DNA from: Nematostella vectensis
Taxonomy: Eukaryota; Cnidaria; Anthozoa; Actiniaria; Edwardsiidae
Assembly (NCBI RefSeq): GCF_932526225.1
Contig: NC_064040.1
Location: 5,863,181-5,927,180 of the forward strand
Direction: 5' to 3'
Length of the DNA: 64,000 nt
Below the pieces are notes generated by a model, which did no database searches, was not told the origin of the DNA, and worked only from the letters and a program-made list of their open reading frames with translations. Position 1 is the first letter of the stretch. Every line of letters starts with the position of its first letter. Shown here piece by piece: positions 1-13,300 of the stretch. The position numbers were made by a program, and so were the translations under genes.

Positions 1-1196
1 TCATCTTCAGGTGAGAAGATCGTTTGTTCACCTTAGGTGAGAAGATCGTTTATTTTCCTTCAGGTGAAATAATCGTTTATTCACCTTCAAGTGAGAAGAT
101 CGTTTATTCACCTTCAGGTGAAAAGATCTTTTATTCACCTTCAGGTGAAAAGATCTTTTATTCACCTTCAGGTGAGAAGATAGTTTATTCACCCTCAGGT
201 GAAATAATCGTTTATTCACCTTCAGGTGAGAAGATCGTTTATTCACCTTCAGGTGAAATAATCGTTTATCCACCTTCAGGTGAGAAGATCGTTTATTCAC
301 CTTCAGGTAAAATAATCGTTTATTCAGCTTCAGGTGAGAAGATCGTTTATTCACCTTCAGGTTAAATAATCGTTTATTCAGCTTAAGGCGAGAAGATCGT
401 TTATTAACCTTCAGGTGAGAAGATCGTTTATTCACCTTCAGGTGAAATAATCGTTTATTCACCTTCAGGCGAGAAGATCGTTTATTCACCTTCAGGTGAA
501 ATAATCGTTTATATACCTTTAGGTGAGAAGATCGTTTATTCACCTTCAGGTGAGAAGATCGTTTATTCACCTTCAGGTCAGAAGATCGTTTATTCACCTT
601 CAGGTGAGAAGATCGTTTATTCACCTTCAGGTGAGAGGATCGTTTATTTACCTTCAAGTGAAATAATCGTTTATTCACCTTCAGGTGAGAAGATCGTTTA
701 TTAACCTTCAGGTGAAAAGATCTTTTATTCACCTTCAGGTGAGAAAATTGTTTATTCACCTTCAGGTGAGAAGATCGTTTATTCATCTTCAGGTGAGAAG
801 ATCGTTTGTTCACCTTAGGTGAGAAGATCGTTTATTTACCTTCAGGTGAAATAATCGTTTATTCACCTTCAAGTGAGAAGATCGTTTATTCACCTTCAGG
901 TGAAAAGATCTTTTATTCACCTTCAGGTGAAAAGATCTTTTATTCACCTTCAGGTGAGAAGATAGTTTATTCATCCTCAGGTGAAATAATCGTTTATTCA
1001 CCTTCAGGTGAGAAGATCGTTTATTCACCTTCAGGTGAAATAATCGTTTATTCACCTTCAGGTAAGAAGATCGTTTATTCACCTTCAGGTGAGAAGATTG
1101 TTTATTCACCTTCAGGTAAAAAGATCGTTTATTTACCTTCAGGTGAGCAGAACGTTTATTCACCTTCAGGTGAGCAGAATGTTTATTCACCTTCCC
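1..1196. repeat. 27-bp minisatellite with 5' splice-site-like units
   Basis: About 44 head-to-tail units of roughly 27 bp, with the core TTCAGGTGAGAAGATCGTTT and variants (gaaataatcg, gaaaagatct). The array starts at or before the window edge. A higher-order period of 782 bp is visible: the distinctive block at 1-40, which contains a 26-bp unit with CACCTTAGGTG, recurs at 783-822. Since 27 is a multiple of 3, long open frames appear on both strands, but they only encode nine-residue repeats. Nearly every unit contains CAG|GTGAG, a textbook 5' splice site, and sits upstream of the first visible ZFYVE26 exon, so it probably lies in an intron of that gene. Confidence 0.95.
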
Positions 1197-1398
1197 CTTA
1201 TGGTGAAGTCAGGGTGGCTTATTTATGGTGTGGTGTGAAGCGTTGTTAGATGTGCTAATTCAATTTGAATTTTTCCTAAAAAAACAAGCTCTACAACCTT
1301 GTAAGTCCGTATGCGATAGTGTCAAAGCATATCCTAGCTCATCAGATCTTTAATTGCTAGTAGAGATAGTACGTGTGAATTTGATTATTTCTCCACAG

Positions 1399-4300
1399 AT
1401 GAGGTTCCTTCTTGTATACCTGAATCCCCGGTCGAGAAGTCTCGAAGCGCTCAACACAAAGCGTCTAACCCATTCGTTGTCCTCGGTGAAGGGATTGCCG
1501 AAACTCTTGGAAAGCCCATGTTTGAGAAGAACGTTTCACCTGAAAGGTAAGATGAACAGCTAAAACTATCCGTGCTAGTGAAGGGGATGTCTGGCGGAGC
1601 ATTGCATCATGTTTCCTTGGGGTCGAATACCAGTAGTATTTCCTTGCAAGTAAACAATAGTCTTCTAATTCATGCAAAATACCCAAGTATAGTAGTGATG
1701 TCAGAAGGGGCTTATTTTCATTGAAAGGTCTGATTTTGTGGCACTCTGGCGTTACGGGCGCAACCTGTTTTTATTTATTTTGGCTTGTTTGCCACTCAAA
1801 AGTAATATGATCGCCTATCGCCTATTGCCTTTCACTTTCTAGAACCACTTCCTTTCCACCGTGGTTGTTATAAAACGCTAATACCAAGTACCAAACCTAA
1901 TAAGATTTGAAATGATTTTCCTTTGATATCATGAGCACTTATTCTAGGGTTGATATTTTCAGGCTTGAGACCGTTTCCAAACAACTGCATGTGAACCTGG
2001 TGAAAGTCATCGTCCACAACTGCTGCCCTCCTATCCCTGTAGCAAACACTACGCCTAACAATGGTACGCATTCAGTGACTTACGAGCAAAGGGAGAAAAA
2101 CTGCGAGAGAAATGGGAAGGATGACGATTCTTTTCTTAATTTACATTGACAAACTATCCCCTTGTCCTCGAAGTCATTTTTCTTTTTTCGTTCCTTAGTA
2201 CCTAAGTAGCTCACTACAAAGGCTATGAAGTCTGTGTAATTTTTACTTACGTTTGGGACTATTCCAGTATTAGTGGACCTAGGGGCAGGGTTTCAACCCC
2301 CACTTTTTGGCTACAAAGGGAATGTTTTATGTGCAAAAACAATAACAAACAGAATATTCTTCTTGCCCCATCTTTTAGGGGAGCTTAGGGAGGGCATACA
2401 TCAATATAGTACTTCCTTCTAGAAGATGCAAACACCCTAATTCTTGGGCATTTTATCGATGAAACTACCATCTTAGATAATTATTTGGTCATACACCCCT
2501 CCCCTATTGTCATTGGATTGTCATCGAGTCACTCCCCCCTTACAGCAATGGTATTCAGGAGTATGATACATGTTACTTGGTATCTAATCAGAATAACTCT
2601 ACTCATGTTTCCTTGACTTGCCTTGATTTTGCAGTCGTCCGTTGGCCTTCCTCTACGCCTGTCATATTAAACACCGGGATGTGGGTGAATAAGGCAAGGG
2701 AGCCAAATGTTGTCGCCAAGGAGCTTCTCACAAAGATGCTGGACTTCCTTAAAGGTTATATGTAACCCTATTACCCTCTACAGGATAACTGATATCTCAC
2801 ACTCGCTCTGAGTGGTGCAATTACAAAACTCTATGAAGGCCATGCGATTACTCAGCACGAAATCATTAAGGAGAATTCGTAATTCGAACAATCTTTTAAA
2901 TTTTATCATTAAGGTTGGGTGTGGGGGGGGGGGTAAGGATGTCCCAGTTAAATAAAGGGAAAAAAACACCACATAAGTAGAAGAACCACTATGTAATGAA
3001 GTAAATTCTGTTTAGAATTAAAACCCAATTTTTTCCATTTTCAAATTATCTTCTCCGCGTGCTGACATGCATTGAAATTGAATTCTTTGCGTACCTTCAT
3101 AGCATTTTGAAATCCGAGGTGTTTTTGTTTGAGAGAATTTGGAACTCGAGACCGCTTGTCGAGTGCTTCACGCCTGCTCGAGAATTCCCCGAAAAAACAG
3201 CTCTATCGAACTTGTTGCTTTGTTTATCAGGCGTTGCTACCAATTGTTGCGGTACAATCGACGCACGCTCTGCTGCCGTAGCGGTAAAAAGCCCAGAGTT
3301 CCGTGCGGCCGTGCTTGGCGTGGAGGAGCTTCACCATGTTGACCTTGACCTCTTACACACGAATCCTGCCAAGGTCAGCTTCTTCGCCAACGTACTTAAC
3401 CTACTGCTTGCGCATGCCTCGTTACTGCAGTTCCTCGTGGAGAAAGATGAGGAACTGGTCGAACCCAGGCTTACTCGGCATAACTCACTTCGGTGTCTGG
3501 ATGCGGCCAGTGTGTCTAGTGTTCCGGGAGATCTCGGGAGCTTCTCTGTGTCATCTATGGAGAGGATCGCATTTTTAAAAAGGAATTGCTACAGCATTGG
3601 ACAGCTTGGTGTCACAAGGTAAGGACGCACTGACTTCGTATTGCGATAGAGGTAATATTCTTTAGCGCCTTATTCTTGGTTTTAACGAAGTGTAAGTTAA
3701 CAATGAAAGCGCAGTGCTTTCAAACGAGGTCTTTGGTTGGCTAGTCTGCTTAGTAAGGTCTTTGGGTGGCTAGTCTGCTTAGTAAAGTCTTTGGGTGGCC
3801 AGTCTGCTTAGTAAGGTCTTTGGGTGGCTAGTCTGCTAAGCAAGCTTGTGCGCCAAGCGTGTGCGACACTAAGCGGCTGCTAAGCAGTGCTATTGGGTGG
3901 CCGAACAGTGAAATATTTTTAAAAGATCTCTTTCAAACCCAATCCGACGTCTGACTAGTTCTACCATATGCTGTCAATTGATAGATGGTGCAGTGGAGGA
4001 AACGATAATCGTATTGACGAAAGATACTTCTAGTTTATTATTGGGTCATAAGCCTAGCCCCTCCAGCCTTGATAATGACTCAAACCATCCCGTTGAGCAA
4101 GAATACGAGCAAATATGTTAAAACATCAGGCCAAAGGCCTGCAACCTCTAACCCTTTCCACTACCATTACGGTCGACCTGGATAGCAGTAAGATCGGTTC
4201 GTGTGTAGCTCTTTACCCTTTTAGTATTATCAGGGAGTGGTTCTGATACATAGGTCTGCAACAACCAACCCTATCGATTACTCTTGGATACCGCAAACAT

Positions 4301-7300
4301 TGATACGTCAGTGAAGACCTCTTCTTTGCTAAGATCAGGAGGGGGTTGTGTCATTAGTTAGCTCATTGCCAATGTTTTCTGTCTCTTAGTGCGTTTGACA
4401 TCATGTACTACATTCTCCATGCTGGTCTTATCCCACCATCAACGTTCGGCCTCGCACTCCAGCTCTGCTTTCCAGGTAGACTCAATATTAGTTGCAACTC
4501 GTGTCTTATCAAGACTCTATTTTTACTATCCCTACTTGCTATTCAGAGAGACCCGCGGATGATCCCAAGCGCAAGTACAGACCAACCACACCTGAGAAGC
4601 GAATAGTGTTTGCCATTTGTGATGGGTGTGTCTCGTCACCTGATCTCCAGGTACGCATTGACCTATGGGCGTTTACCTGTAGCATGCCTGTGGCACCAGC
4701 CTTGGTGATAGTGCTCATGCTAACAAAATCTACTAACCGTTATCTGCGTGGAGCGGGTAGTCAAAAAGATTTTAACGTTGCAATAATTGGGCAAACAACC
4801 TATCCAATCATTTACCCATTTGTCCATTCATTCGTTAACCCATCAGTAACTCTCTGTGACGAGAGGAGATATAGACCAGGTCCTCTATCTTTACCCATTC
4901 ACTCAGTAACTTGTGCTGTGAACAGGTGCTTGATGTGGAAGGACTTGACGTGCAGCTTACCTCCGCTGTGGTCTCCTACCTCAACACCCGTGTCTCTATC
5001 AACACGGACAAGGGACAGGTGAGACGAACCTTGCTTTAAAGAAAACAAGACTGAACCACGGTCTCGGTAAACAGTACTCTAACGGGTACTTATAATGTTG
5101 AGGCTAGGAAAGTTTAGTTTAGTTGGGAAGATAAAAATAAATGGTGAGTGGATAGTAATAAACTTGAGTTACTGTAAAAGCGAAACTTTTGTGCTGCATG
5201 AGGGTCACGCAAATGAAAACACCACAGAATATTATGCCTCGGCTAATACGCATTTTCTTCTGGAGCTTGCGAAAAATAGAAGAGATGATCATGAGTAGGA
5301 AAATGCCCTGCACAAAAAATAAGACTTATCGGTTCTTTCTTTCTTTCTTCCATCTTTAGGTAGTTCTCCCGGAGTTACTGAGCTGGTACAAAAAGGACTT
5401 CGAGAAGAGCCCACTTACTGATAGCGACAATCTCATTGGCGACTCCCCACCCGACCCAGAAGTCTTGCTGCTCCTGCAACTTGAGCCCTTCCTGCACCCA
5501 GACCTAGCGCAGCAGCTACAGGTGGTCCTTCCTAACGTCAAGGACGTCACATTCACCCCCTTCTGCTGGAAGTTCGCCTACAAATTCGGGTACACAGGCA
5601 TAACAGAGTCCGACTCAAGTATGAGCCTGGCCCGTGTCCGACGGACAAGCTCTGTTCCGGACAGTTTGCAGCTGAGCTTGGAGTTACTGAGTGTCGGGTC
5701 TGTGGAGTCTGTGGATCACAGGGAGAAGTACCCACTTAATAAGACCACTGCTGATTACCTGGAAATGACCTCGCCCCTGGTAGCAGCCATTGTTGGGCTG
5801 GTGTGCTCAGACGACAGAGTGTTGGCTCGTAGAGCTCTCAACCGCAATGAGAAAGACAAGGATAAAATCTCTGTGACTGATTTCCCATTCAAAGGTGTCC
5901 TAGAACGCATCGACAAGTATCCTGTTCTCCAGCGCTATCTGGTAGCACGGTTATACCCCATAGCAGAATTCCTGGTGATGTCTGCCTCGGATCACGACAA
6001 GATCCAGTTCTCTGGGAGTTACGAGCTTGTGAGATGGGACCCAAAGAGCGGGAAGCAAGACTCAAGCCTGGAAATCCCCCTGTTCTCCCTTGCACTTGCG
6101 CCGGACGGGTCACGAGAACTCCAGCAGGCATTCCTGAAAGTCAGTGATCACTACCTTAGACAGGGAAACTTTCACCTTCTGCTTGAGTGTCTTGACTCCA
6201 CAAGCTTCAGCAGCAACGGTAGCAGCAGCCATCCCGTCGACTTTCTACTCACCTCAGCTGTCCTCAGTAAAGGCGGAACCTCGACTCATTACGCAAGCGA
6301 TTTAGAGGAAGTACTCTGTGGGCTGAATCTGGAGGCTATTGGGTACTCGCAGACTTGGAGAAAGAGGCCATGGATCTTGCTGGCACGCCTCGATGATAAT
6401 GAACACTTGACCCAGCTGGTGTTGAGTAAATTGAGGGAATGGCGTGCCAAGGACTGCATGGATCTGCTTGAACTGTGTTTAAGCAGGCCGCCCAAGAGCT
6501 GTGCTTTGATAACGGAGTTAGAGAGAAGGAGAAAGGAGCTGCGTGTTTACATGCAGGTTCGGATAATACAGTGTTAAAGCCTTTCCATAATACTCCCCAG
6601 CTGTTTGCCAGGATTGCACCATGAGGAAATCTAATTCGTATAGTTTGTGTGACCTATATTCCCGACCAATGTTAAAAGTATAATCAAACTATCCCTTCTC
6701 CTCATAAAGACAACAATCAATCCTGTATTCTGACTGACCTATGAGGACAACATTTGCCTATAGTGCCTTGACTGGCATTGAAATTTTGTCGATGTTTATC
6801 CTTCGAAAGGCTTGTTAGATATGACTATGCACCCCTTATAGCATCAGCACTTTTATAATAACAATTATAACTACAACTCTTATTCGGTCGTCAGATCACT
6901 CGCTGTGCCAAGTCTCCTCAGCTGAGGGCAAGCTTAGCGGACAGCAGACCCCCTGCCACATCCCTCCTGACCCAGTGGCAGGGCGTGGCCGCAACGTCTC
7001 ACGAGACACCCCACGTGGTGATGGAGTTCTTGTTGTCCCTGCAGCAGTACGAGCTGGCGGCAGAGTGGGCCGAGGTAGAGAACCTTCCTTCTGAGATCCA
7101 CCAGGTTGGTTCACATGTTTACCGGTACTCACCAACAGCCAGTAGGCACGTCAATTCTGTAAAAGCTCTGATAATCCCAAGGGCTCATCCGTTTTTTTTT
7201 TCTCAAAAAGGGGGTGCTTATTGTAGAGGGTAGTGGACTATTTCAAAATATTTGCTCTCTTTTTTAAAATACTAGGGTTTTGTTGGTCCCTACAAGATAT

Positions 7301-10300
7301 GAGACACCAAACGGGTGCTCAGCCATTTTTCGTCTCCCCATTTGTTTATGATTGTTAACATCTTTTTTTGGCAGACGATCAAAGAAAGCCAGCTGAAACA
7401 CTTGCTTGAGAGCAGCCCTGAGGACAGTATGTCGGCGTACCGAATACTTGAGAGCATCCAAGAGCAACAGATGGCACTAGCGATATGCGAGTCTCTACTA
7501 CAGGCAAGTATAGGGTTAGGGACTGGGTTAGGGGTATCCAAGGGCAACAGATGGCACTAGCGATATGCGAGTCTCTACTACAGGCAAGTAAAGGGTTATG
7601 GACTGGGTTAGGGGTATCCAAGAGCAACAGATGGCACTAGCGATATGCGAGTCTTTACTACAGGCAAGTAAAGGGTTATGGACTGGGTTAGGGGTATCCA
7701 AGAGCAACAGATGGCACTAGCGATATACGAGTCTCTACTACAGGCAAGTATAGGGTTATGGACTGGGTTAGGGGTATCCAAGAGCAACAGATGGCACTAG
7801 CGATATGCGAGTCTCTACTACAGGCAAGTAAAGGGTTATGGACTGGGTTAGGGGTATCCAAGAGCAACAGATGGCACTAGCGATATGCGAGTCTCTACTA
7901 CAGGCAAGTATAGGGTTATGGACTGGGTTAGGGGTATCCAAGGGCAACAGATGGCACTAGCGATATGCGAGTCTCTACTACAGGCAAGTATAGGGTTATG
8001 GACTGGGCTAGTGGTATCCAAGGGCAACAGATGGCACTAGCGATATGCGAGTCTCTACTACAGGCAAGTATAGGTTTATGGACTGGGCTAGTGGTATCCA
8101 AAAGCAACAAATGGCATTGCTACTACTTCGATGTCCTTTCATACGAACAAACTGGTTGATTGTTTGTACGATACATCATAAGGTCAGAGATGTTATCTGT
8201 AGATTTGACTCTAGTCTAGAGCTTAGTGTGCTAGTGGAGAGTCTGAGGCCGGCATAAGAACGATGCAGGACCAAAAATGGCTCTTCGATGATTAATCAAT
8301 CCATTTCACCTGGTATGCCACTGTTGCTCAACACACAGCAAATTCTGGATCCTTCTAGCTCCCTGACTTTCAAACTTCCCTCTTTCCCGCAGCAAAACCT
8401 GCACGTAAGCCAGACGCTGTTCATCATCCAGTTCATGCTGACCAATCTCTACCCCCACCTCTCCCCCGTCAGGCGAAAGGGTCTCCTCCTTACCAAGATG
8501 GGCGCCAAGGCGCTGCTGTGTCTCCCCGAGGAAGCGCGCCCGAACTACGAGCATCTCGTGTCCAGGTCAGCTCCGTGCATTCAGTGAAACGCAGGGTAAC
8601 CACGCCTTCAAAGACCACTTAGTCCTTCTACAGCTTGTCTGTAGTCTTTCCATTCATGCCCTCAAACATACTCTGCATTGTTCTGTTAACCACCTGGGGC
8701 CGGTTTCTGAAAAGCCGATTAGCGCTAACCCAGAGTTAAATTTGCCCTAACCCATGATTACATTTTTGCCCCCGGATTAGTTATGTTCCCGAAAAGCTGG
8801 TAAGCGCTAACTCTGCGTTAGTTTAGAGTTAAAATGTAACCCTGGTGGCGAGGCGGGTTAACTCGCTAACCTACGGTTTAGTAGGCGTAACACGGGTCTC
8901 TCAAACTTTGTAGTAGAACTAAAGTTTCATAAAATAAAGTTGCCGACAAAAAACGCCGACGTTACACAAAAACAATGTAGGGACCAAATTTCCTAAGATT
9001 TCGCTTTCTTATGCGACCTTCGTTGCGATGCTGACTCGAAAAACGTGCTGGGACAGACAGAAAGTTACATGAACTCGAATCCTGCAAAAGACCGTTTTCA
9101 CGATGTTGCGCGCGCATCCAAAATGCCACAGATTGGCGGGCCACAGCTGATCCAAAATGAGGACGAAGGAGAATGTGACTCCAAAACTCCGCGAAAGAAG
9201 CACTCTACTGGCAGCATTTTCTTTAGCTTTGTCTGTTAACTCCACTTCATACACACGGCACACGGTCTAATGACATTTTTGGCAATAAAATGGACGTAAT
9301 TACAAGCGATGTAGAAGTGTTTCGCTTCTTTGCGAAAATAAAACCACCTAACGTAAATTTGAGTTGCTCTCTCTATTGATCTACTGGGTATCCTGTGTGA
9401 ATTTTAATCCTCAAACCAGTTTTTCACTCGCTTAATCTAGGGTAAGTAAATCGGGGGATTACTTGGCTTTCGGGAACGGTGAGTTATCCGTCGGTTAGCG
9501 AATTTAAACCCGCTTTTAACCGCTGATCTATGATTAAGTTAATCGACCTTTCAGAACCGGCCCCTGGCAAATCAGCTCATATTTTTTATTCTCCCTATCA
9601 CTAGTCCCTCTCTGCTCCTCGAGCAGCTGCTGATGAACTTGAAAGTGGACTGGGCCGAGCGTGTGTTTGCGCGTCTACAAATGGACCTGACCGCTCTTGA
9701 GGAGTGTGAGGGCTCGCCTGATCACGAGTGCTCGTCCAAAGTGTTTGACCAGCTGCTTGGGCGGTATGCCTACAAGGCACTGGAGTTTAAGGTCATCCAA
9801 CCGGAAACGACTTCAGGTAAGTCCACGATTGCTACGAGTCAGGATTATCATAGAACTAAGGTCATGGACTTATTCAGAGAGGAAGCAATCAAGGAAGGTA
9901 GGAAGTAGGGGATTTGAAGTCTGATCACTGCTTCTTGACAATATTGCCACGAGAGAACACAAGGGAGCTCTGTGATCTTAAACATTTCCCCTATTTACGC
10001 ACTTTAAACATTTTTTCAAAGTGTATAACCATGATGAATTGACATATTCACCAGAACACATGATTTATTTTCATAGATGTTCCGAGTGGTCTTCTTCAGG
10101 GCCTGACCCAGATTCCCTCTTCTTCACCTACCAATCTCGGACGGGCGACGCCAACTCCACTAACCTCCACGCCCAACCAGAGCCCCGACCTGAAAAGGAA
10201 GACATCTGCGCGCATGGGCACACTGGGCCGGTCGGTGTCCACCGTGTCAGCGGAGACCTTCAGGAGGGGTGGTCAGCAGACTTACCTACCTCCCGCCATT

Positions 10301-13300
10301 CCCCCAAGGAAAGAAGAGTGGATGCCAGATGCGCAAGCCACCGCCTGCGTCATATGCACTGAGCCCTTTGGCATGGTGAGTAGTTGTAAATTTTTAGGTT
10401 GTTATTGTATAGCGCTGGATACAAAGGGCTCACAAGCGCTTGATTTTCACTTGTCAGTGTAATAGATACAGGCTGCTCCATGCATTTAGCAATGGTGAAG
10501 TGTGAGTTGGTCATAAAGCAGTTTCACTGGTAATGGTACCACGGGCCAGCTTATTCAGTAGTTGTGTCCCTCAATACACATTCTCATGAACCAGGGTGTC
10601 AGGGTCTGCGTAACGGGGCGAGAGGACGAGGCGGAATAAGGTCGGGGAGGGGGCCGGGAGAGACGTCTTCTTTTTCCACTCACTTTTTGCCTGCAAGGTA
10701 TGCCCCACCCCCACCGCCATCTTATTTCGCCTTGTCTTCTTGCCCCGTTACGCTGGCCCTGGGGATGCTGAAACAAGGTTTATTAAAGGTTTGAGACGGG
10801 ACCTTCGTTTTAGCGTTCTTATCCAAGATAACAAGGGATTGAGAGATTGTTGGTCAGGATTTCACATATCGATTAAAAAACACATCAAGATGACCTACCT
10901 CGGATTCGAACCCGGATCTCTGACTATTGTGGCTATCCCAAGCTGTTGTTGTTGTTCTTGATGCTGCCTTGCGTGTATGATTGTTTCCCTTGTTCTGGCA
11001 GTTTAATCGTCGTCATCACTGTCGGCGCTGCGGTCGGGTCGTGTGTAGTGTTTGTTCTCCCCACTCTTGCGTCGTCCATGGTTATGGAAAGGCTCTTGTT
11101 CGCGTGTGCTCAACCTGCTACGAACGGATCTACGTCCCAAGGTATGAACCATCAAGGCCAGACTTGCTCTAATTACAAGCTAATAAACAAACAACCAAGG
11201 CAAACTCGAAAAATAACTAAGGCATGTGTGGCTGAGGCTCCTTTTACACATATTCGTACGGTTAAGCGTTCCGTTTACATAGAGACACCCTAGCTGGATG
11301 AAAAAGAGGAACAGCTAGCTGTACGGAACCCATATGTACACAGTGTGATACATTCGTACGTAATTGTGTAAAACACAATTTCCGGTACGTTTTTTTAGCG
11401 GTCGAAAGAAGGGCCTTAGATTATAGTATAAAGTGTGCAGACATGAAAATGATTCATACATGTCTACAGTTCAACTCAGATATGCTCCAATCACCAGCGG
11501 CATTACAAAGTAACCCACTAGTGATAAACAGCTGCCCTTTCCTCATAACAGATTTTAACATGCACTTTTCTCCTCCCAACAAAATGTCAATATTACACCT
11601 TTCCCCCAACAGACTGCATGAACCAGACGGATCCCCTGCCTCCAGACCCATGCCACAGCCCGGTAAGTAGTGCAGGCCTAGTTATCGGTATTCTCTCAAC
11701 GCAATTGATAACTAAACCCCTACACTTCCCCCTAGGGGCTGCACGATCTCTCGAGAGAAGCATTGCTCAGGAAAGCTTGACAGGCAGCTTTACCGGAAGT
11801 TCCTACGCTCACGAACAGGAAGCGGAAGATGAAACACCGGAAATACAATGGAAGCTTCAGCTTGACCCAGCGGCGAATGCAGCTGTGAGAGAGCAGTTCT
11901 ACTACGAACAGGTATGAAGGGGTGAACCCCCTCCCTTTCCCTTCGTGAAAGAGCAGTTCTACTACGAACAGGTATAAAGGGGTCAACCCCCTTCCCGTTC
12001 CCTTTGTGAAAGAGCAGTTCTACTGGAACAGGTATGAAAGGTGTCAACCCCCTCTCCTTTCCCTTCGTGAAAGAGCAGTTCTACTACGAACAGGTATGAA
12101 GGGGTTAAGCCCCTTCCCTTTCCCTTCGTGAAAGAGCAGTTCTACTACGAACAGGTATGAAAGGGGTCAACCCCCTTCCCTTTCCCTTCGTGAAAGAGCA
12201 GTTCTACTGGGGTTAACCTAACCCCCTTCCCGTTCCCTTCGTGAAAGAGCTGTTCTACTACGAACAGGTATGAAGGGGTGAACCCTCTTCTACAGAAAGT
12301 TCTACTACAGACAGGTATGAAGATGGTTTACCCCCTTCCCCTCCCCCCCCTAATAGAGAAAGCAAGTCTATGCCCCCTCCCTTAATAAAAGAGTAGCTAC
12401 GAAGGGACAAATGTAAACCCTTGAATGAGGTTCTGAAGCGGGGAAAACACTCACTGTACGTGGTGTGACAGTTCCTTCTGGTTGCAGCTTGTGTGGCAGG
12501 CCTGTATTCGCGTAATATGATTGGTGAATTGTCTTCCTCAGGCCCCGAGCTCATCTCTCTGTATGGCTATCCTGGACCTGTACAGTGATAATTCGGCTTG
12601 CGGCAGACTCATCCTAGAGCTGTGCAACACTCTCTCGCAGATCCTGGTTCCGCTGTTGCCAGGAGTGAGGAATGAGGAACTAGACCATAACCTTATTATT
12701 AGGTGCGTAGCCTGAAACTTTTTCACTTGGTGTCTAAAACCTACTAGAAACGCTGGCTGTCGCGACCAACAGAAAGTGTTATCAGCCATTATTTTTTTTT
12801 GGTTATTGCATAACAGTTGTGCACTATTAACACAGCTGATACAGGTTGATACCTAGTGTATGTTAAACACACTGTAAGGGGAACCCGACACTGAAAAGAA
12901 CCCATAAAAACGTGATGCTACAATTCTAGACAAACGTTTTGTCACCAATGTTGCTTTTTCTCTTTTCTACCATTTACCAAAATCATAAAGTGTTTTAATA
13001 TCCACGTAAGGCTTGATTTAAGTCTTAGATTAATTATCCTAATAATTAAGCTTTTTGTTTGTGTAATTCACAGCATGATCCGGTACCTGTTGTTCAATGC
13101 CAAGCTAAAGATGATTAAGGCTGGGGAGACGCAAGGGCTGGAGCTTTGTGACACGTGAGTATATATTGATGAAAATAGGGAACATTAAACATCTGCATCG
13201 TCGTTATCAGCTACAACAACAACAGCAGCTGGAGCAACCACACCAGTAGAGGGGTAGAGTAGTGGTGTAGAGCAAACAATATTGAAACAATCGTTGTCAA

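Noticed and set aside
24-1249. Open frames of 113-261 codons on both strands
   Set aside because: They are nine-residue repeats forced by a 27-bp tandem unit; no start context, no other domain, and both strands are equally open.
2635-2754. Alternative frame of this exon reading PLAFLYACHIKHRDV
   Set aside because: It hits a stop within the exon and does not match the phase of the flanking exons, whereas the VVAKELLTKMLDFLK frame does.
7458-8110. CRISPR-like regular repeats
   Set aside because: Units are head-to-tail without unique spacers, and the DNA is clearly animal; the same holds for the other arrays.
9009-9263. 84-codon minus frame within the inverted-repeat element
   Set aside because: No resemblance to a transposase or DNA-binding domain; probably chance.
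10902-10917. tRNA gene
   Set aside because: Only a B box is present; no cloverleaf can be drawn around it.
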